This document shows positions 24,655 through 36,843 of a stretch of 64,000 bases of DNA, piece by piece; position 1 is the stretch's first letter; the number at the start of each line of letters is the position of its first letter. Source of the DNA: Sitta carolinensis (lineage: Eukaryota; Chordata; Aves; Passeriformes; Sittidae); assembly GCA_032173965.1 (NCBI GenBank), contig CM063284.1, positions 113,868,410 through 113,932,409 of the forward strand, written 5' to 3'. The translations under genes and the position numbers were made by a program. Under the pieces are notes generated by a model. The model was not told where the DNA came from. It did no database searches and saw nothing but the letters and a program-made list of their open reading frames with translations.

Positions 24655-27600
24655 AGCAGGGCATGTCATAAACAGGACCTTATTCTGCTCTTAAAAGCGA
24701 GAAAAATTGTAATAGCAGCTTTTTCTCCTAAGGAAAAACAAGAGAAATTTCTTTACACATGTTCATAAGAAATTTAGAAACATTTATTATCTGGGAGTAT
24801 GTTCTTTTCATCACAGGTGGCAGAAAAAAGAACTTCAGAGGATTGAATTTTATACTGAATTCCATGTCTCCTATTCTGGTGATAATATTCAGGAGAATGC
24901 TAAAGGAGTCTATTGAGAAGGCAGGACTTTGAGGAAAACCAGGACATTTGCACACCTAATGGAAATTCAGCCAAGCTTGTCCCTGGCCAATAGATAGTAG
25001 TTAGTCACAAATTGTGTATCAAGCAGCTGAATATATAGTCCACAATCTCTTAAAAGCTTAATTTAGGTCCTAAACTTTTAATCAAATCTAGTATAATTTG
25101 TGTTAAACTCTTAGCTTTCCACCTGAAATCCCAAACTGGTCCCTCACTGCCTCTCCACATGCGATTATGAATATTATTTATGCTGTATTCTCAAAAATTA
25201 TTTGAGATTTTTTGAAGACTTTAAAAAAGATTGCCATCTCTTGTGTCAGCAATACGTGATCCTAATTAAAAAAGGACTGATAATCATACTAATATCTGTG
25301 AGAGCTCTCCTGTAGAATTCACTTGGGACAGATTCAGTGTCTAAATTATAACTAAATTTTTGCATGGTCAAATAAGAGAAGCAAGCAAAGATACAATAGT
25401 TCCCTCCATCATAATTATTTGAATGACCGTGTGTTCATCCTGCAGAATAGAAATACCTTGGAGCAGACGATAAACATGGGAAGGGAACAAAATCCAGATG
25501 TCCTTTGTTCATGACACTGTGAGGAGGAAACTCTAGAAAGCGTGAGTGTCTGACTCATGGCAGACCATCATGGCATTGACTTTGGAGTGAAATTGAAAAT
25601 GTAGCTTCTGACAGCAACAATGATGGCCAACAGCATTGACAAAACTCAGGGGTCAGACTCAGAGGTGACAGACTGATCTAATTTCTGGGATTTGACAAAA
25701 ACAACATATCTAGTTTAAAAAAAAACCAAACCAAAGCAAAAACTTCTGTGAGAAAAACAAGATGGCTTGGAGTGTCTGAAAGGCCTTTGCCAGACGCTCT
25801 CACTCAGCAGTGCAGTTCTCACTGTTCTGGATCGCTTCTTTGCTGTTTATCTTGAGTAAAGCCCTTTGTAATTAAGTTAATACTGATTTAATCATGACAA
25901 TCATAGCTGGTAGATATCCAAGGAAATGATAACAATAATTAAGCATGTGCAGATTGCATCTATGACAAGAGATTGAAGAATAAAAGAATACTGCAGGGGC
26001 AGGCCGTGCTGCAGTTTTCCTTTTGAAACTGCTGTTGAAAACAAAACCAAACAAGCCAGAAAGCTAGGGCTTCTTCTTCTGCAAGATTACACATGATTTG
26101 TGTAATATACTTGGGCTAGTTTGTTAACACAATCCCATGAAGTGGTGAGCATTTGACAGTCACGTTATTACATCGCAACTTGGCTGAGAGGTTGTGGGAG
26201 ACAAACTCATTGTGGTTTAGGTAATTTGTGTTCATTAGCAAGTGCAAAGTCATCAAAGCCATGTTTGCCTTCTGCTAAGTGGAGCTGCAGCTCTCTCACC
26301 TGGACTCAGCATCATTAAAGATATGCAGCAAGGCTGTCCCATCTAACACCTCATCTTTTAAAGAAAATGAGTTGGGATCATGAGGCATCAGGCACAGCTC
26401 CCCTGTTTCCTCAGGTTTTCTAATTACCTGGCGAGCTGTCTGCTCAACAGTAGCAGTGGATTGGAGGAGTCTTGGGGGCAGGTGGTGGAGCCACTACCTG
26501 CAGTGCCAGTACAATACTTCATCAGGCTTAGGTCTCCATCCTCAGACTGGAGCTTGCTTAGATAAGGTAGCCTGTGCTAGCAGAGGAAAACCCTTTAGCA
26601 TGGTTCATGTGTTACCTGAAACAATGTCTCAGCACAGTTTCAGATTAGAAAATGTAATTACCCTGATCAGTTGTTTACAAAGAAATTGTTTGAAGCTTTC
26701 CAAAGACATTGTTTGCCATCAGGGTAGTATCACTTCCATTGTGTGTTTTGTGTACTGGCCTGATAGATAATGATGGGAGCTCCCAGAAAATGACTCTCTC
26801 TCAGAGCATCAAAGTTTTTTAGTGTTTGTAACCCAGCTGCAGAATCTTTTGCAAGATGCAAAATACAGCAGTCTTTAAATCCGTGACTATTTAGCTTGTT
26901 ATGTTTTAATTTGAAAATTGGACACTCAGTTTTTAAAGATTTATGGCCTTAACCTTAACACACTGAAGTCATTGGAAGTTTTGTCCTTGGCTCCATTTGG
27001 AACAGGACAGAGTACTTGTGATGTAATGTTTGATCTCCAAGCAATGGATTCAAGAAATAACTAGGTCTGAGTAGTTATTGAGATCACTTAGAGCTAATTA
27101 GATAAAAACTCTACAATTTTGAGGGAAAGAATGAGAGTGTCAGAAATTCAGGGCCACCGAATGCTGCAGGAAAACAGTGGAGAGCATTTCTGCGCTGACA
27201 AAATTTAAATCAAGTCAGAACCATTCTAAGGTAGCTCAAGCTGGAAAGCCCACGGCTGACTTGCAGAGCTGAGCAGCTCTGACGACCTGTCATTTAATTT
27301 TAAATTGCAGTTCAAAACTGGTGCTGAGCTTTAATGTTACTTCACCCTGAGGTGAATATAAGAGTCCAGTCTCTCACCAGTTGTATTCTGGAAATAAAAT
27401 CTGGAAACATTTGAATGCTGGGGATTGCTATGTTTGAATACAGTAAGGCTGCTTGGAGTGGGGATAGGGAATTGACAGTAACTCTGCTACACTGATTTTC
27501 TGGAATGGGAAATTTTTCTAAATGGGAGGAGCTTTGTAAATTAATTAACCAAACATGTCAAGAGCAGTAGAACACAAAGGTGAAGAAAACATCCTTAACT

Positions 27601-30600
27601 TTAATTGTTCTTTAACAAGGCTGAATTAATAACTCTATGGCCATGTTCTGCACCAACTTATAGTGCTTTATAGATAGGACTTTTGAACTTCATCCTATCC
27701 TTATGTAGACCAGACCCTGGCTGCCCTTAGCTGCTGAAGATGCTTGAAAACAGCAAGTCTAGCACCCTGAGATTTTGCAATATTTAGTTCACTAATTTTT
27801 AGCAATTATAGAGGAGAATCAGGTGTGTGTAAAATGCATAGGTTTTGATTGAAGGGATAACTTTATTGTGAAAGGTATGCTGAATGCAGCTGCTCAGAAA
27901 CACAGCTGAGCTGAGTAAGCTCAAACTGCCAGCAAGCTGGTTTGCTGTCCAGTGACAAAACTGGATTGCATTGTTTCTTCTTGCTACAGTGCTGGTGGCT
28001 AATTGCATGCCCTGCATCAGTATGATGTGGCACAAAGATGGAGCTGGGATTCATATTTGTAAAATCTGGGATTCAAACCCAAAAACAGCTAGTCTGGGAG
28101 ACAAGGCCAGAGAAATCTTTCTGTGTGGCATTTATTAACTATTACATTTCAAGTGTGAGAGACATTTATACTAATCTTTCACCTTTGCCAGCAAAAGGAG
28201 TAGTTTCAATTATCTTTGAAATCCAGCAGACTCCCTGTCCCTGTGCAGAGGTCTAGAGAGCTGCCAGAGCCACAAAGGCATCCCCTGACATCTGAAAGCA
28301 GTGGTTTCAAAGATCTCCTCCCCTTACACACACCCTTTATCCCCCCCTTCACTTTGCCTTCCTCCTCCTCCTCTGGCCTGCCACCAGTGGGTTCCTTATT
28401 GGAGGCTGTGCCAGAAAGAAAATGCAGATCCTTATTATAATCACTCTAATGGCTGGGAGAGCTACCCATGCCCCACCATTAGCACTTGTGTCAGAGATCT
28501 GCCCCATGAACTGTTGGAATTATAAACAATTAAATGTTGGTTGCAATCCATGACACTGGTTTTATAAATCCAGAGCTAGGTCTCACCTTCTCCGCAGTAG
28601 GGGTGTGCAGATCTCTCAGCCAGCACTCCTTCACCATGATGACACTCTGATGTTGATTCTGCCATCAGCCTTCCACTCATTTTTGGCAACCAGATCACAG
28701 CATTTTCACATGCTTAGGTTGTCAATAGGGAAGCATTTCTTGTCTCCCTGTGCTTGTGACAGCATTGCATAAAGCCACTTCCTACACGCAGCATAATGAA
28801 CTGGAATTTCTCCTCCTACAGAAGGCCATATCCTCCCTCCAGCTGTACACAGAGAGTCAGAACTCATAAATGCATGCCAACCCATGGCCTCACACAGTGC
28901 TATTACTCCTGGTCTCTGCTGGAAACAGACATCCAGATGGAGCCATTCATGAAATCCAGATTTTGTTTCCTGTGTGTGCAGTGGCTCTCCAGTATTCCAA
29001 AAAGAAGATTTCTTTGGAAGGGGGCAGGATAAAATTCTTGAAGAATTAAACCCATTAATCTGAGCTATTTCTCCCATTCCCAGAACATCACAGAGACAGC
29101 CAATAGACCACATACAGGTATGAGTGTGGCAGGAATATCCAAGTGGTTGGAGCGCTGGAAGACACTGAAAAGTGAAGGAGTCTGAAAAACTGGTATTTAA
29201 TGCACTGATCTTTGGAGGCTTCACAATGAGCATTGTTAGATATAGGATCTGCTAAACAATGAGTCCTTGATAGGACATAATACCTATTCAGAAGCTCAGC
29301 TTTGCACACTTGCTCTTAAAACATCCTTAGCTCAACTTAAATTTACCTTTGTTACACACAATGCACATGTGACAGACGGTTGCATTCATTCATCCACTTT
29401 ATTTAGATCTTTGACAGGCTTACCTACTCTATTGTAAAGCTGGGATTCTTATGGGTTCCTGAATCAATGTTTATTGCTAATTAGTACCTTCTGATATTGT
29501 CAGTGTTAGATGCTTCAGGTGACACTGAAATAACATCGAAGAAAAGTTAGAAACCTGGAGGTCTGTGAGCAAAATCTGATTCTGTCTAATTGCCTTCTGT
29601 GCTTACCTTATATTCCCTGCTTGGACACTTTCTCCTTTTGAATAGAAATGTAATTTCCAGCACATACCGTACTTCATCTACCAGCCAGTAAAGACCCAAA
29701 AGTACTGCTTGTTAACAATCAGTTGAGCACCTCTATTACCTCAGGCTGGCAGCCAACCTGGCCGGTCTGGGAAAGGTATGACAATCCAGGATGCAGTATC
29801 CTGACTGTACATAATGTACTCTGCCAGACAAGCAGAGGCTTTCCATCGTGAGAGGCATTCTTCTAGTATGACAGTAAATGACAGGGACAAAAAAAGGCAA
29901 AGTTTTTTTCCCCAAAAACACTCTGTTCCGCTTTAGCTTCTTAACCAGGAACTGACTTGTAAACAGTTGCTTTTTTAAGCTTGCCTGCTCTTTCAAATTT
30001 TGCCAGTGGCTCCTACAAACACCTGAACAAAGGTGACCATTTGAAAATATGTAAACAATTAAAATATCACAAATTGAAAAAAGGAAATTTCAGTGCTTCA
30101 AAACCCATAAAAATATATTTGTGCATTTGTTCAGCTGATTTTAGAAGAGTTGTTAGCTATTTCCAAGATCTAAAGAAAAAATTTAAAATAGCGGTGATGT
30201 TTGTATAAAAACTGTGCTTAAATTATAGCTGTTTATGGCAGTTTCTGGAGACTGTCTACTGGAAAAATGTTTTCTGGGGAAAGTGTTGACATGCTGCTGT
30301 TCCAAGGAGCAAATTAATAGTCTGACTAGACAGTCCCTTATAGTAGTAAAGGTTTTAATTAGAGGTAAACACTACTTAGCTCATCTGACATAAACTCTTC
30401 CCAGGAGCTAAGCAGTTCACGATCAGATTTCTGTCTGCCACTGTAAAGTGCAATGTTAATGGGGGAAAGAGGGAGGAGAAGAAGGAAGGACTGCTAAACA
30501 TACAAGGTCATTCTTGTCCTTTGGACAAGCCTGGTTTTGCTTCTGTAAGAAGACAGTTTGCATATTAGTTGAAGCAGGAATGCCAAGCTAACATTTCAAG

Positions 30601-31267
30601 GAGGGGAACTTATGAATTAGAGGTAATTTCTGGTGTGATTGGTCAAGTGACCATCAGAATGATCTGAAAAGCTCTTCAGGGTGATTGTGATTTTGATCAA
30701 GTACAAGGGCAAGGAGGAAGTAATGCATCTGCCTAAGTTAGTTGTTTAACAGTCAAAAGAACAGATGGAATTTAAAAGTAGAAGCTGTGGAATCTCCTGG
30801 AAGCAAATTTGTTACCTTAAAGATAAACAGAAATGAGAATCTTGGCTCAAAATTTGAGCAGAAGAGATTTCATTCACGACACTTGGCAGCTCACTCATTG
30901 TTCACATTCACTGCTTATTTAGGTGCTGTGGTCGAGAGACAGACCAGCCCAAATTTTACAGCTATTGCTAGTCCTTTCATAACTCCCAATTATCCCTCCC
31001 CTTTCTGCAGTGCTTTAAAATAACATTGGATATTTATGATGTTGATAGTGAAAAATATAGGCTTGCCTTTTAAATGGCCATCACTTTCTGTCACCAGGCA
31101 GCCTTATTATCTGTGATTGAAGAGGGTGAAAATCATTGGCATGTAAATGAGGTGCTTGGTGAGGTGGCAGACGAAGGGGCTGTGGATTGACATGCACAGC
31201 CACGGAGGGGGAGCCAGCGTCAGACACCCTGGCTTGTCGGCTTTGCTTGGAAGGCTCAAAATCAATG
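24655..31267. other. Long non-coding stretch, nothing recognised
   Basis: About 6.6 kb. The longest frame is minus 28706-29233 (175 codons), with no recognisable domain or splice context. A pyrimidine-rich patch with CTCCTCCTCCTC lies near 28360. The stretch 26100-26280 and the GC-richer CpG-containing patch at 31140-31255 look less eroded than their surroundings, but I cannot show conservation from one sequence. Confidence 0.5.
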
Positions 31268-31668
31268 AATCATAGAATTATAGAATCGTACATTGCTCAC
31301 AGGCAAGTCCACCACTAAACTGTGTCCCTAAGTGCGACATTTACACATCTCTCAAGCACATCTAGGGATGGTGCCTCAACTACTTCCCTGGGCAGCCTGT
31401 TCCAGTGTTTGACAACCCCTTCTGTGAATAAATGTTTCTTAATATCCAATCTAAACCTCCCCTAGTGCAGTCTGAGGCCATTTCCTCTTGCTACTCGGGA
31501 AAAGAAACTTAGACCCTCTTCTCTACAATGTCCTTTCAGGCAGTTGTAGACAGCAGTAAGGTCATGGTCTGTCCCTCCCACCAATACTCCCCCAGCCTCC
31601 TTTTCTCCAGGAGAAACAACCTCAGCTCCCTCAGGCTCTGCCCATCGGACATTTTTCTACAGACCTAT
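31268..31668 (-). mobile_element. CR1 LINE, about 400 bp, minus strand
   Basis: The plus strand reads the complement of a CR1 from its 3' end: AATCATAGAATTATAGAATC, then GGCAAGTCCACCACTAAACT, TCCCTGGGCAGCCTGTTCCA, TCTTAATATCCAATCTAAAC, CATTTCCTCTTGCTA and finally CTTTTCTCCAGGAGAAACAA. These blocks are in the expected order for the ORF2 tail plus 3' UTR. The right boundary is blurred and may extend to about 31710. Confidence 0.92.
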
Positions 31669-34600
31669 GATGAACTTCATTACAAAGGGCTTGTTTCTCT
31701 TTGAACTCTGGCAACTTCTTTGTCCAAATCTAGATTATTCCAGAAAATTAGAACATCTTTTCTGCCAAATAATCATGTATCTTAAATATCATTCTTACCT
31801 CTTTGCAGGAAGAATACTATTTCATCTAATTAACAATGAGGTTAAGTGCTAATGTCTGTTTATTTTTAGAGACTAAGTTAGATGCATTAGAATTTGTCTT
31901 TTGTTTGATTTGTTTACACAGTGTTTTCAGACCTGGTTTTCTAAAGGTTAAGGAGGAGAGTTACTGAGGCTTTGAGCATAAATCTCAGCTGCTCCCTGTG
32001 CTGGGCTTTACCAGCTCTGTGGCACCTACTCACAAGGATGCCTTTATTATCACTTCACCCATTTTTGCCTTCCAGTTTCCTGGTGCAAACTGGAAAAGAG
32101 GCAGCCAGAACTCATTGTGCCTGGATTTTACAATGCTTTCACCCTGCACTGAATATTAAAGGCGACTGGAAAAAAGTCTGTTTGGATTATCAGAGCACAA
32201 GTCTACATAAACAACAACTTATCAGATATCTGTATTGTAAAAGAATCACTTGGTAGTACTAAGGAATATCACTAGAGACACATATTTCATGTGCTTTATG
32301 ACTCATTGTTTTTCAGCTGTCATATTTGAAACAAAACCTTAAATATTTTGAATCATTTCTTCACCAAAACTGCAAAAGCTTTGGGGAATTCTTTGGATGA
32401 AAATTCTGATGTAGATGTACCTTACTTTTTAGAGATAGTTAAATAATATTCTCATACACTAGGGTAAATATAACCAGTTGATTCATGGCTACGGCATCCC
32501 TGCAATTCTATCTGAGTACCTTGCAGTGTTCTGTTAATTATTTCACCACTCATTAGAAAACCAAGGTTGTTCTCATAGCATAGGGAAACCTGTCCATGGT
32601 TGCTCAAGATATCTGGATCAGAAACCCCAGTGTAAGTCACTTATGTTCTTGATTATCCCCCTAATCAAGTTTTCCTAATAGGGAAATACAAGCTTTACGG
32701 ACTAAGTCCTCACTTCTCTTCTATGGTTTGACACAACCCCCACCTTATCCAATTGTCATCCCTGCATATCTGTGTGCAACTGCTTGCAGATCCTGCCCCT
32801 GTACTTCCAGCCTCTCTCATACCCAGCGCTGCCTTCCACTGCCAAAAAATATTTGTTCCTTTAACAACTTTGCACCCTCTTCCCAAAGATTCTCAGTGCT
32901 GAATGGTAGGGACATGCAAATTTAGATAAACAGTTCTATGTTTTCCTGGGGGCCAGATTAATTTAGAGTACCCAGAAACTGCAGCACCAGGGTTGCCAGA
33001 GTTGGCTCCAAGCTCCCCTGGTCACTGAGCCTCTTGCTTATCCCAAAAATTTTACAAGGAGTCGTCATTCCCACAGAAATGTGACTCTGAGAGTGTGTTT
33101 TGATGTTCTGACACTCCTGAGCAGTCTGAGCATCCCCTGAGCAAATTGCTGGTCCCATGTGGCTGGAGCAGTTGCTTCTCTGTGGTTTCCCATCACTTAG
33201 AAGGGAGAACTGGAGAAAGGGAAGAAAGAAGTGAAGGGTGGAGCAAATCAACTTCTGCCAAACCCACGTGGTGAAGCATCCTGCGGCCGGGCTCACCTGG
33301 CTCTTCCACCATACACACTGCATCAACATTGTACGATGAGAATGCTGCAGAGGTGGAGAAGAGGGGAGCACTGGTGGGCCAGAGGGGACAGGAAGAGAAA
33401 CAGGAAACTAAGAATGGAAATTAAGGGAGAGGCAAAATCAAGGTGGAAATTTTTCACTACTGCAATACATGGTCTTATTCAGTTCTCCTCATAAAAAACC
33501 CTACCCCATTTTGAGAACAATTTCTGCATTGAGGAATGAAGGGCAAGACTGGCACCATGAGGATAAGGCCAGAGCAAGAAGAGGCAACTGGATTCTTGTT
33601 AGTGAATCACTGTTGCATGGGCAAGGCTAGCATTTTATCTGGAGAAAGAGTTTTCCTTCAGAGTAGGGGGCAAAGAAGAGCTGGCTTTATTTCTGGGTCT
33701 TGCAAAATATGCAGAGCTAGGAAAAGAGTTAGAGAGACCAGCATTAGTTACTCCACACTTAGTTCTTTTACTGCTAGAAATCTCTATGGAACAATTAAAA
33801 CTAAAGTACTAGAGTAAGGAGTAGTGCCTAGGATGCTGTAGCTAATAATAAGCCTTTCACTAATTGTTTGGTTCTGGCTTTGGTTCTGGTTTTGATTTGG
33901 TTTGGGTTTGTTTTGCTGGATCCTATAAAAGATACACAGTTTCTAATTACAAATTTGGACAGTAAATTTTGGAAAAATATGTGGGTCAATATGCAATCTG
34001 CTGCCTCAGTCCTAACAGTAAATATATTCTGTGTAGTTTTATTTTTGTATCTAAGGTGAACATAGCCTGTCTCTGTAGGATCCTGAAATCTCTTTTTATT
34101 TTTAATTCCTACTATCCTCCTGGATTTAGAGTTCCCTCTTCAATGCTATTCTTAACTTAGGCTTGTGACATTATTGACACCATCCACATTAATACATTCG
34201 GACACTTTTGCTACTGCTTTCAGCCTTTGCTGGGCTTTGCATACCACCTTCTGCTTCAGCTAGTTTTAGCCCCACTTTTAGAGCTCATTAAGCCCAACCC
34301 TGTCAGTGCTGGTTGTTTCAACATCAGTCTGCATCTTATCCATTTCAGGCATCTCTCTGGGTGTCTGCCTTCATCACAGACCTCCAGGTATTGTAAAATT
34401 CAGTGATAAAGCAATCTTTTCATCTCTGGTTGTGCCCAACTCTAACTGTGCTATAAGGTACAGCACAGCAAACTTGTTTCTGCCAGAACTCAGCACTCAT
34501 TCAGCACCTTTTTTTGGCTTAGTCTTCATCCTACTGTAACTCTGCAAATCAGATCTGTCCTGGGCACAAACTCTAACTTCAAGGTGCAGCTGTAGCCTGA

Positions 34601-36180
34601 TTATGTTTATAAGGAAGATAGCAGAGTTAGCAGAGCTATATGCTTTGAGGTATGCATTTTGTATCAGTGTTTATGCTGCAAGCTGCACAGAGGCACTCTG
34701 CTATGATTATGCCTTAACCCTGTGTCACAAAGGTGAAGAACATTCACTGCTGGATCCCACAAGCCCTGCAGTGCTAGGATGAAAGTTCAGTCTGACAAGT
34801 GAGAATTACTTAAGGCATGTTTTAAAATATAAAATTTCAAAATTTTGTGTTCAAGATAGGGTATGGTAAAGTTCCTCATGATGTGGAAGGTGTGTGTGTT
34901 TGTGCTAGGTCTTGCAAGAGCCACAGCTCCTCTAGTTCCTGACAGGGGAAGTTTTCTTGTTATGGATGGATGCTGTAGGGCCGCCATTAAATAATTGTTA
35001 CTTTATATTGTCTGTAAAATAAAGCTGAAGAATTGAGACTGTTGCTGTGTCACTGTTCTTGTAGGAAGAATTGGAGTGGACAACAAGTTGAGGATTTTTG
35101 TGTAACAGCCATGAGTTACATGGGCTTTAGGTTGAGTCTGGGCTTAGGTTTTGGATGACTCTAACGGTGGCAGCTTTATAGTTAGGTAGATAAAGCTGTT
35201 AGAGATAAATTGAAGACCAGAACCATTAACATATTTAAAGAACAAATATGTGCTGTTTTTATTTCTGCTGTGGGAAGGATTTCTGAGATGCAAGGAGGCT
35301 ATACTGGGGATTAGGATAAGGATTTTGGACAGCAAGAGCTAGATGTATTTCTGAAACATTCAAGTTACTGCAAGTATGTAGGCTTTTGTTAGTCATGAGA
35401 AAAGACTTCTGATTAGTGCTGGGGCAGGTATAAGTCACTGGGATAAGGTTCAAGGTTAGTGTTTGCCTAAACACAGCTTTATTCTCCCTTCATTTGCCTG
35501 TGGACAACAGCACATGAGCTTCCTGTTTGTGACATTTCTAAAAAAGAGTCTGGCGGGAACATTTTAGGTTGGAAGGGTCTTCAGGTTCTGAGGAAACTGG
35601 GGTCTCTCTTTGAACTGTGTGGTTCCTCTCCTGTTCATCTGGAATTTAGAAATAATAATTATGGAATGTGAAAATATCTAGAATGCAGTTCCCTGCTTAA
35701 ATGATTGGCTTTGACTTTTAAAGAGTAAGTGTTACAGCAGAGCTGTATCTGTCTTTCCTGGTGCCTGTTTAAGCTGAGCTTATTTTGTTAGAAAACAGCT
35801 TAATTGCTCAGGGTGAAGAGTTAAAGTTTATTTTTATGCTGCTCTGTTTTTAGCTGCAGATTGACATAACTGGCTAGTAGTGGCAGCCCCTTTGTATGAA
35901 ACATCCCTTATCGTATTTGTCCCTTGAGCATATTCTGTGCCAAATTATCACTCCTAATAGGCTGGTTGACTTTCTGGACAGAGGAAACATCTTGATAAGT
36001 TTGCTAAATATGTTATGTCAGAGAAAGTGCATCGCAGATATTTTATCATCTGCATAAGGACACACTTGGTTAAGCTCTGAAGTGCCTAATTCCCTAAGCT
36101 CACCTGTTGAGCTGCCTGTTATTCACAGCATCTGATTATCCAACTGTGTGCACTTGGCTGCCATTTTTTTCAGAGACACT
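31669..36180. other. Non-coding stretch, nothing recognised
   Basis: About 4.5 kb. A T/G-rich low-complexity run is at 33866-33919 (GGTTCTGG/GGTTTTG words). At 35562-35587 a short match to the CR1 tail (TTAGGTTGGAAGGGTCTTCA) is too brief to call an element. The 137-codon minus frame at 32958-33371 has no recognisable domain. Confidence 0.45.
33866..33919 (+). repeat. T/G-rich low-complexity run
   Basis: Degenerate tandem words of the type GGTTCTGG and GGTTTTG. It is not a telomere-like array. Confidence 0.6.
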
Positions 36181-36200
36181 TACGCAGTGGCGTTTTGCAA

Positions 36201-36208
36201 TGACGTCA
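36201..36208. promoter_or_regulatory. Perfect cAMP-response element palindrome
   Basis: TGACGTCA is the full consensus site bound by CREB/ATF bZIP dimers. Its CpG is preserved in a CpG-poor region, and an AP-1 site (TGACTCA) lies at 36241-36247. Binding in vivo is an inference. Confidence 0.4.
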
Positions 36209-36240
36209 ATTCTTTTCCTGCCTGACCTAGAAGACTTCAG

Positions 36241-36247
36241 TGACTCA
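36241..36247. promoter_or_regulatory. AP-1 consensus site
   Basis: TGACTCA, the Fos/Jun recognition sequence, is centred about 40 bases from the CRE at 36201. A single 7-base match is common by chance; the pairing with the CRE makes it worth noting. Confidence 0.3.
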
Positions 36248-36696
36248 ATGTTGGCTAAGCAGCCTTAAAGATTAAATCGAGGACACTAGCTTAATTACTT
36301 TAACAGTTCCTTTAAAGGATTTCCCAAGAATGAGAATCATGACAAATTGTAGCTTAGGGGATTTTAGTAATTCCTGAAACTGCAGCTAATGATGCAACCT
36401 GAGATATGCTCTGCGTTCCTGTTGATATGTTGAGGATTTTTAAAAGAATAAACAGAATTTGGAAGACTTTTGTGATACGAATCCTAAATGCATGAATCTG
36501 TGAAATAAATCCTACTAGCTCAGACCTTACTTAAGTAAGATTGCAGGATTTGGCCATAGTGGAGTGTTTGCAAAATATATACATAACTTTCTTATGTCTA
36601 GTTATAGCAATTTGTGAAAAATTAAAAATAATTCTCACTGTCAAATGTTCACACTTGTCATTTAAAATTATCTTCAGTTCTTACTTTCATCTGCAG

Positions 36697-36839
36697 AACT
36701 TGGCCATGCAATTTGGAGAAGCTGTCTTTGCATTTGTTACTCAAGCGAGTGCCTCTGCTTCTCCCCTTGCTAATAAACACAACAAGGCAGATTCTGATTT
36801 CTGCTACTCTGATTTCTGCTACTCCTGCTTAAATGAGAA
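36697..36839 (+). other. Weak exon candidate
   Basis: A pyrimidine-rich acceptor-like run ending TTTCATCTGCAG precedes an open frame that begins NLAMQFGEAVFAFVTQ and runs to a stop at 36841-36843. A GTAAAG donor-like word overlaps the stop. The frame contains a perfect 15-bp tandem duplication (36793-36807 and 36808-36822) that repeats five residues. I do not recognise the protein, and a chance frame is the more likely explanation. Confidence 0.15.
36793..36822 (+). repeat. 15-bp perfect tandem duplication
   Basis: TCTGATTTCTGCTAC occurs twice in direct tandem. Because it is a multiple of three it preserves the overlapping open frame. It could be a recent replication slip. Confidence 0.9.
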
Positions 36840-36843
36840 GTAA

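Noticed and set aside
28706..29233. 175-codon minus-strand frame
   Set aside because: The length is notable, but the composition is unremarkable, no domain or family is recognised, and nothing nearby suggests a retrocopy (no poly-A, no flanking repeats).
33866..33919. T/G-rich run considered as an interstitial telomere repeat
   Set aside because: The words are GGTTCTGG and GGTTTTG, not TTAGGG, and they are irregular.
35562..35587. Short match to the CR1 tail
   Set aside because: Only about 25 bases agree and the flanks do not continue into CR1.
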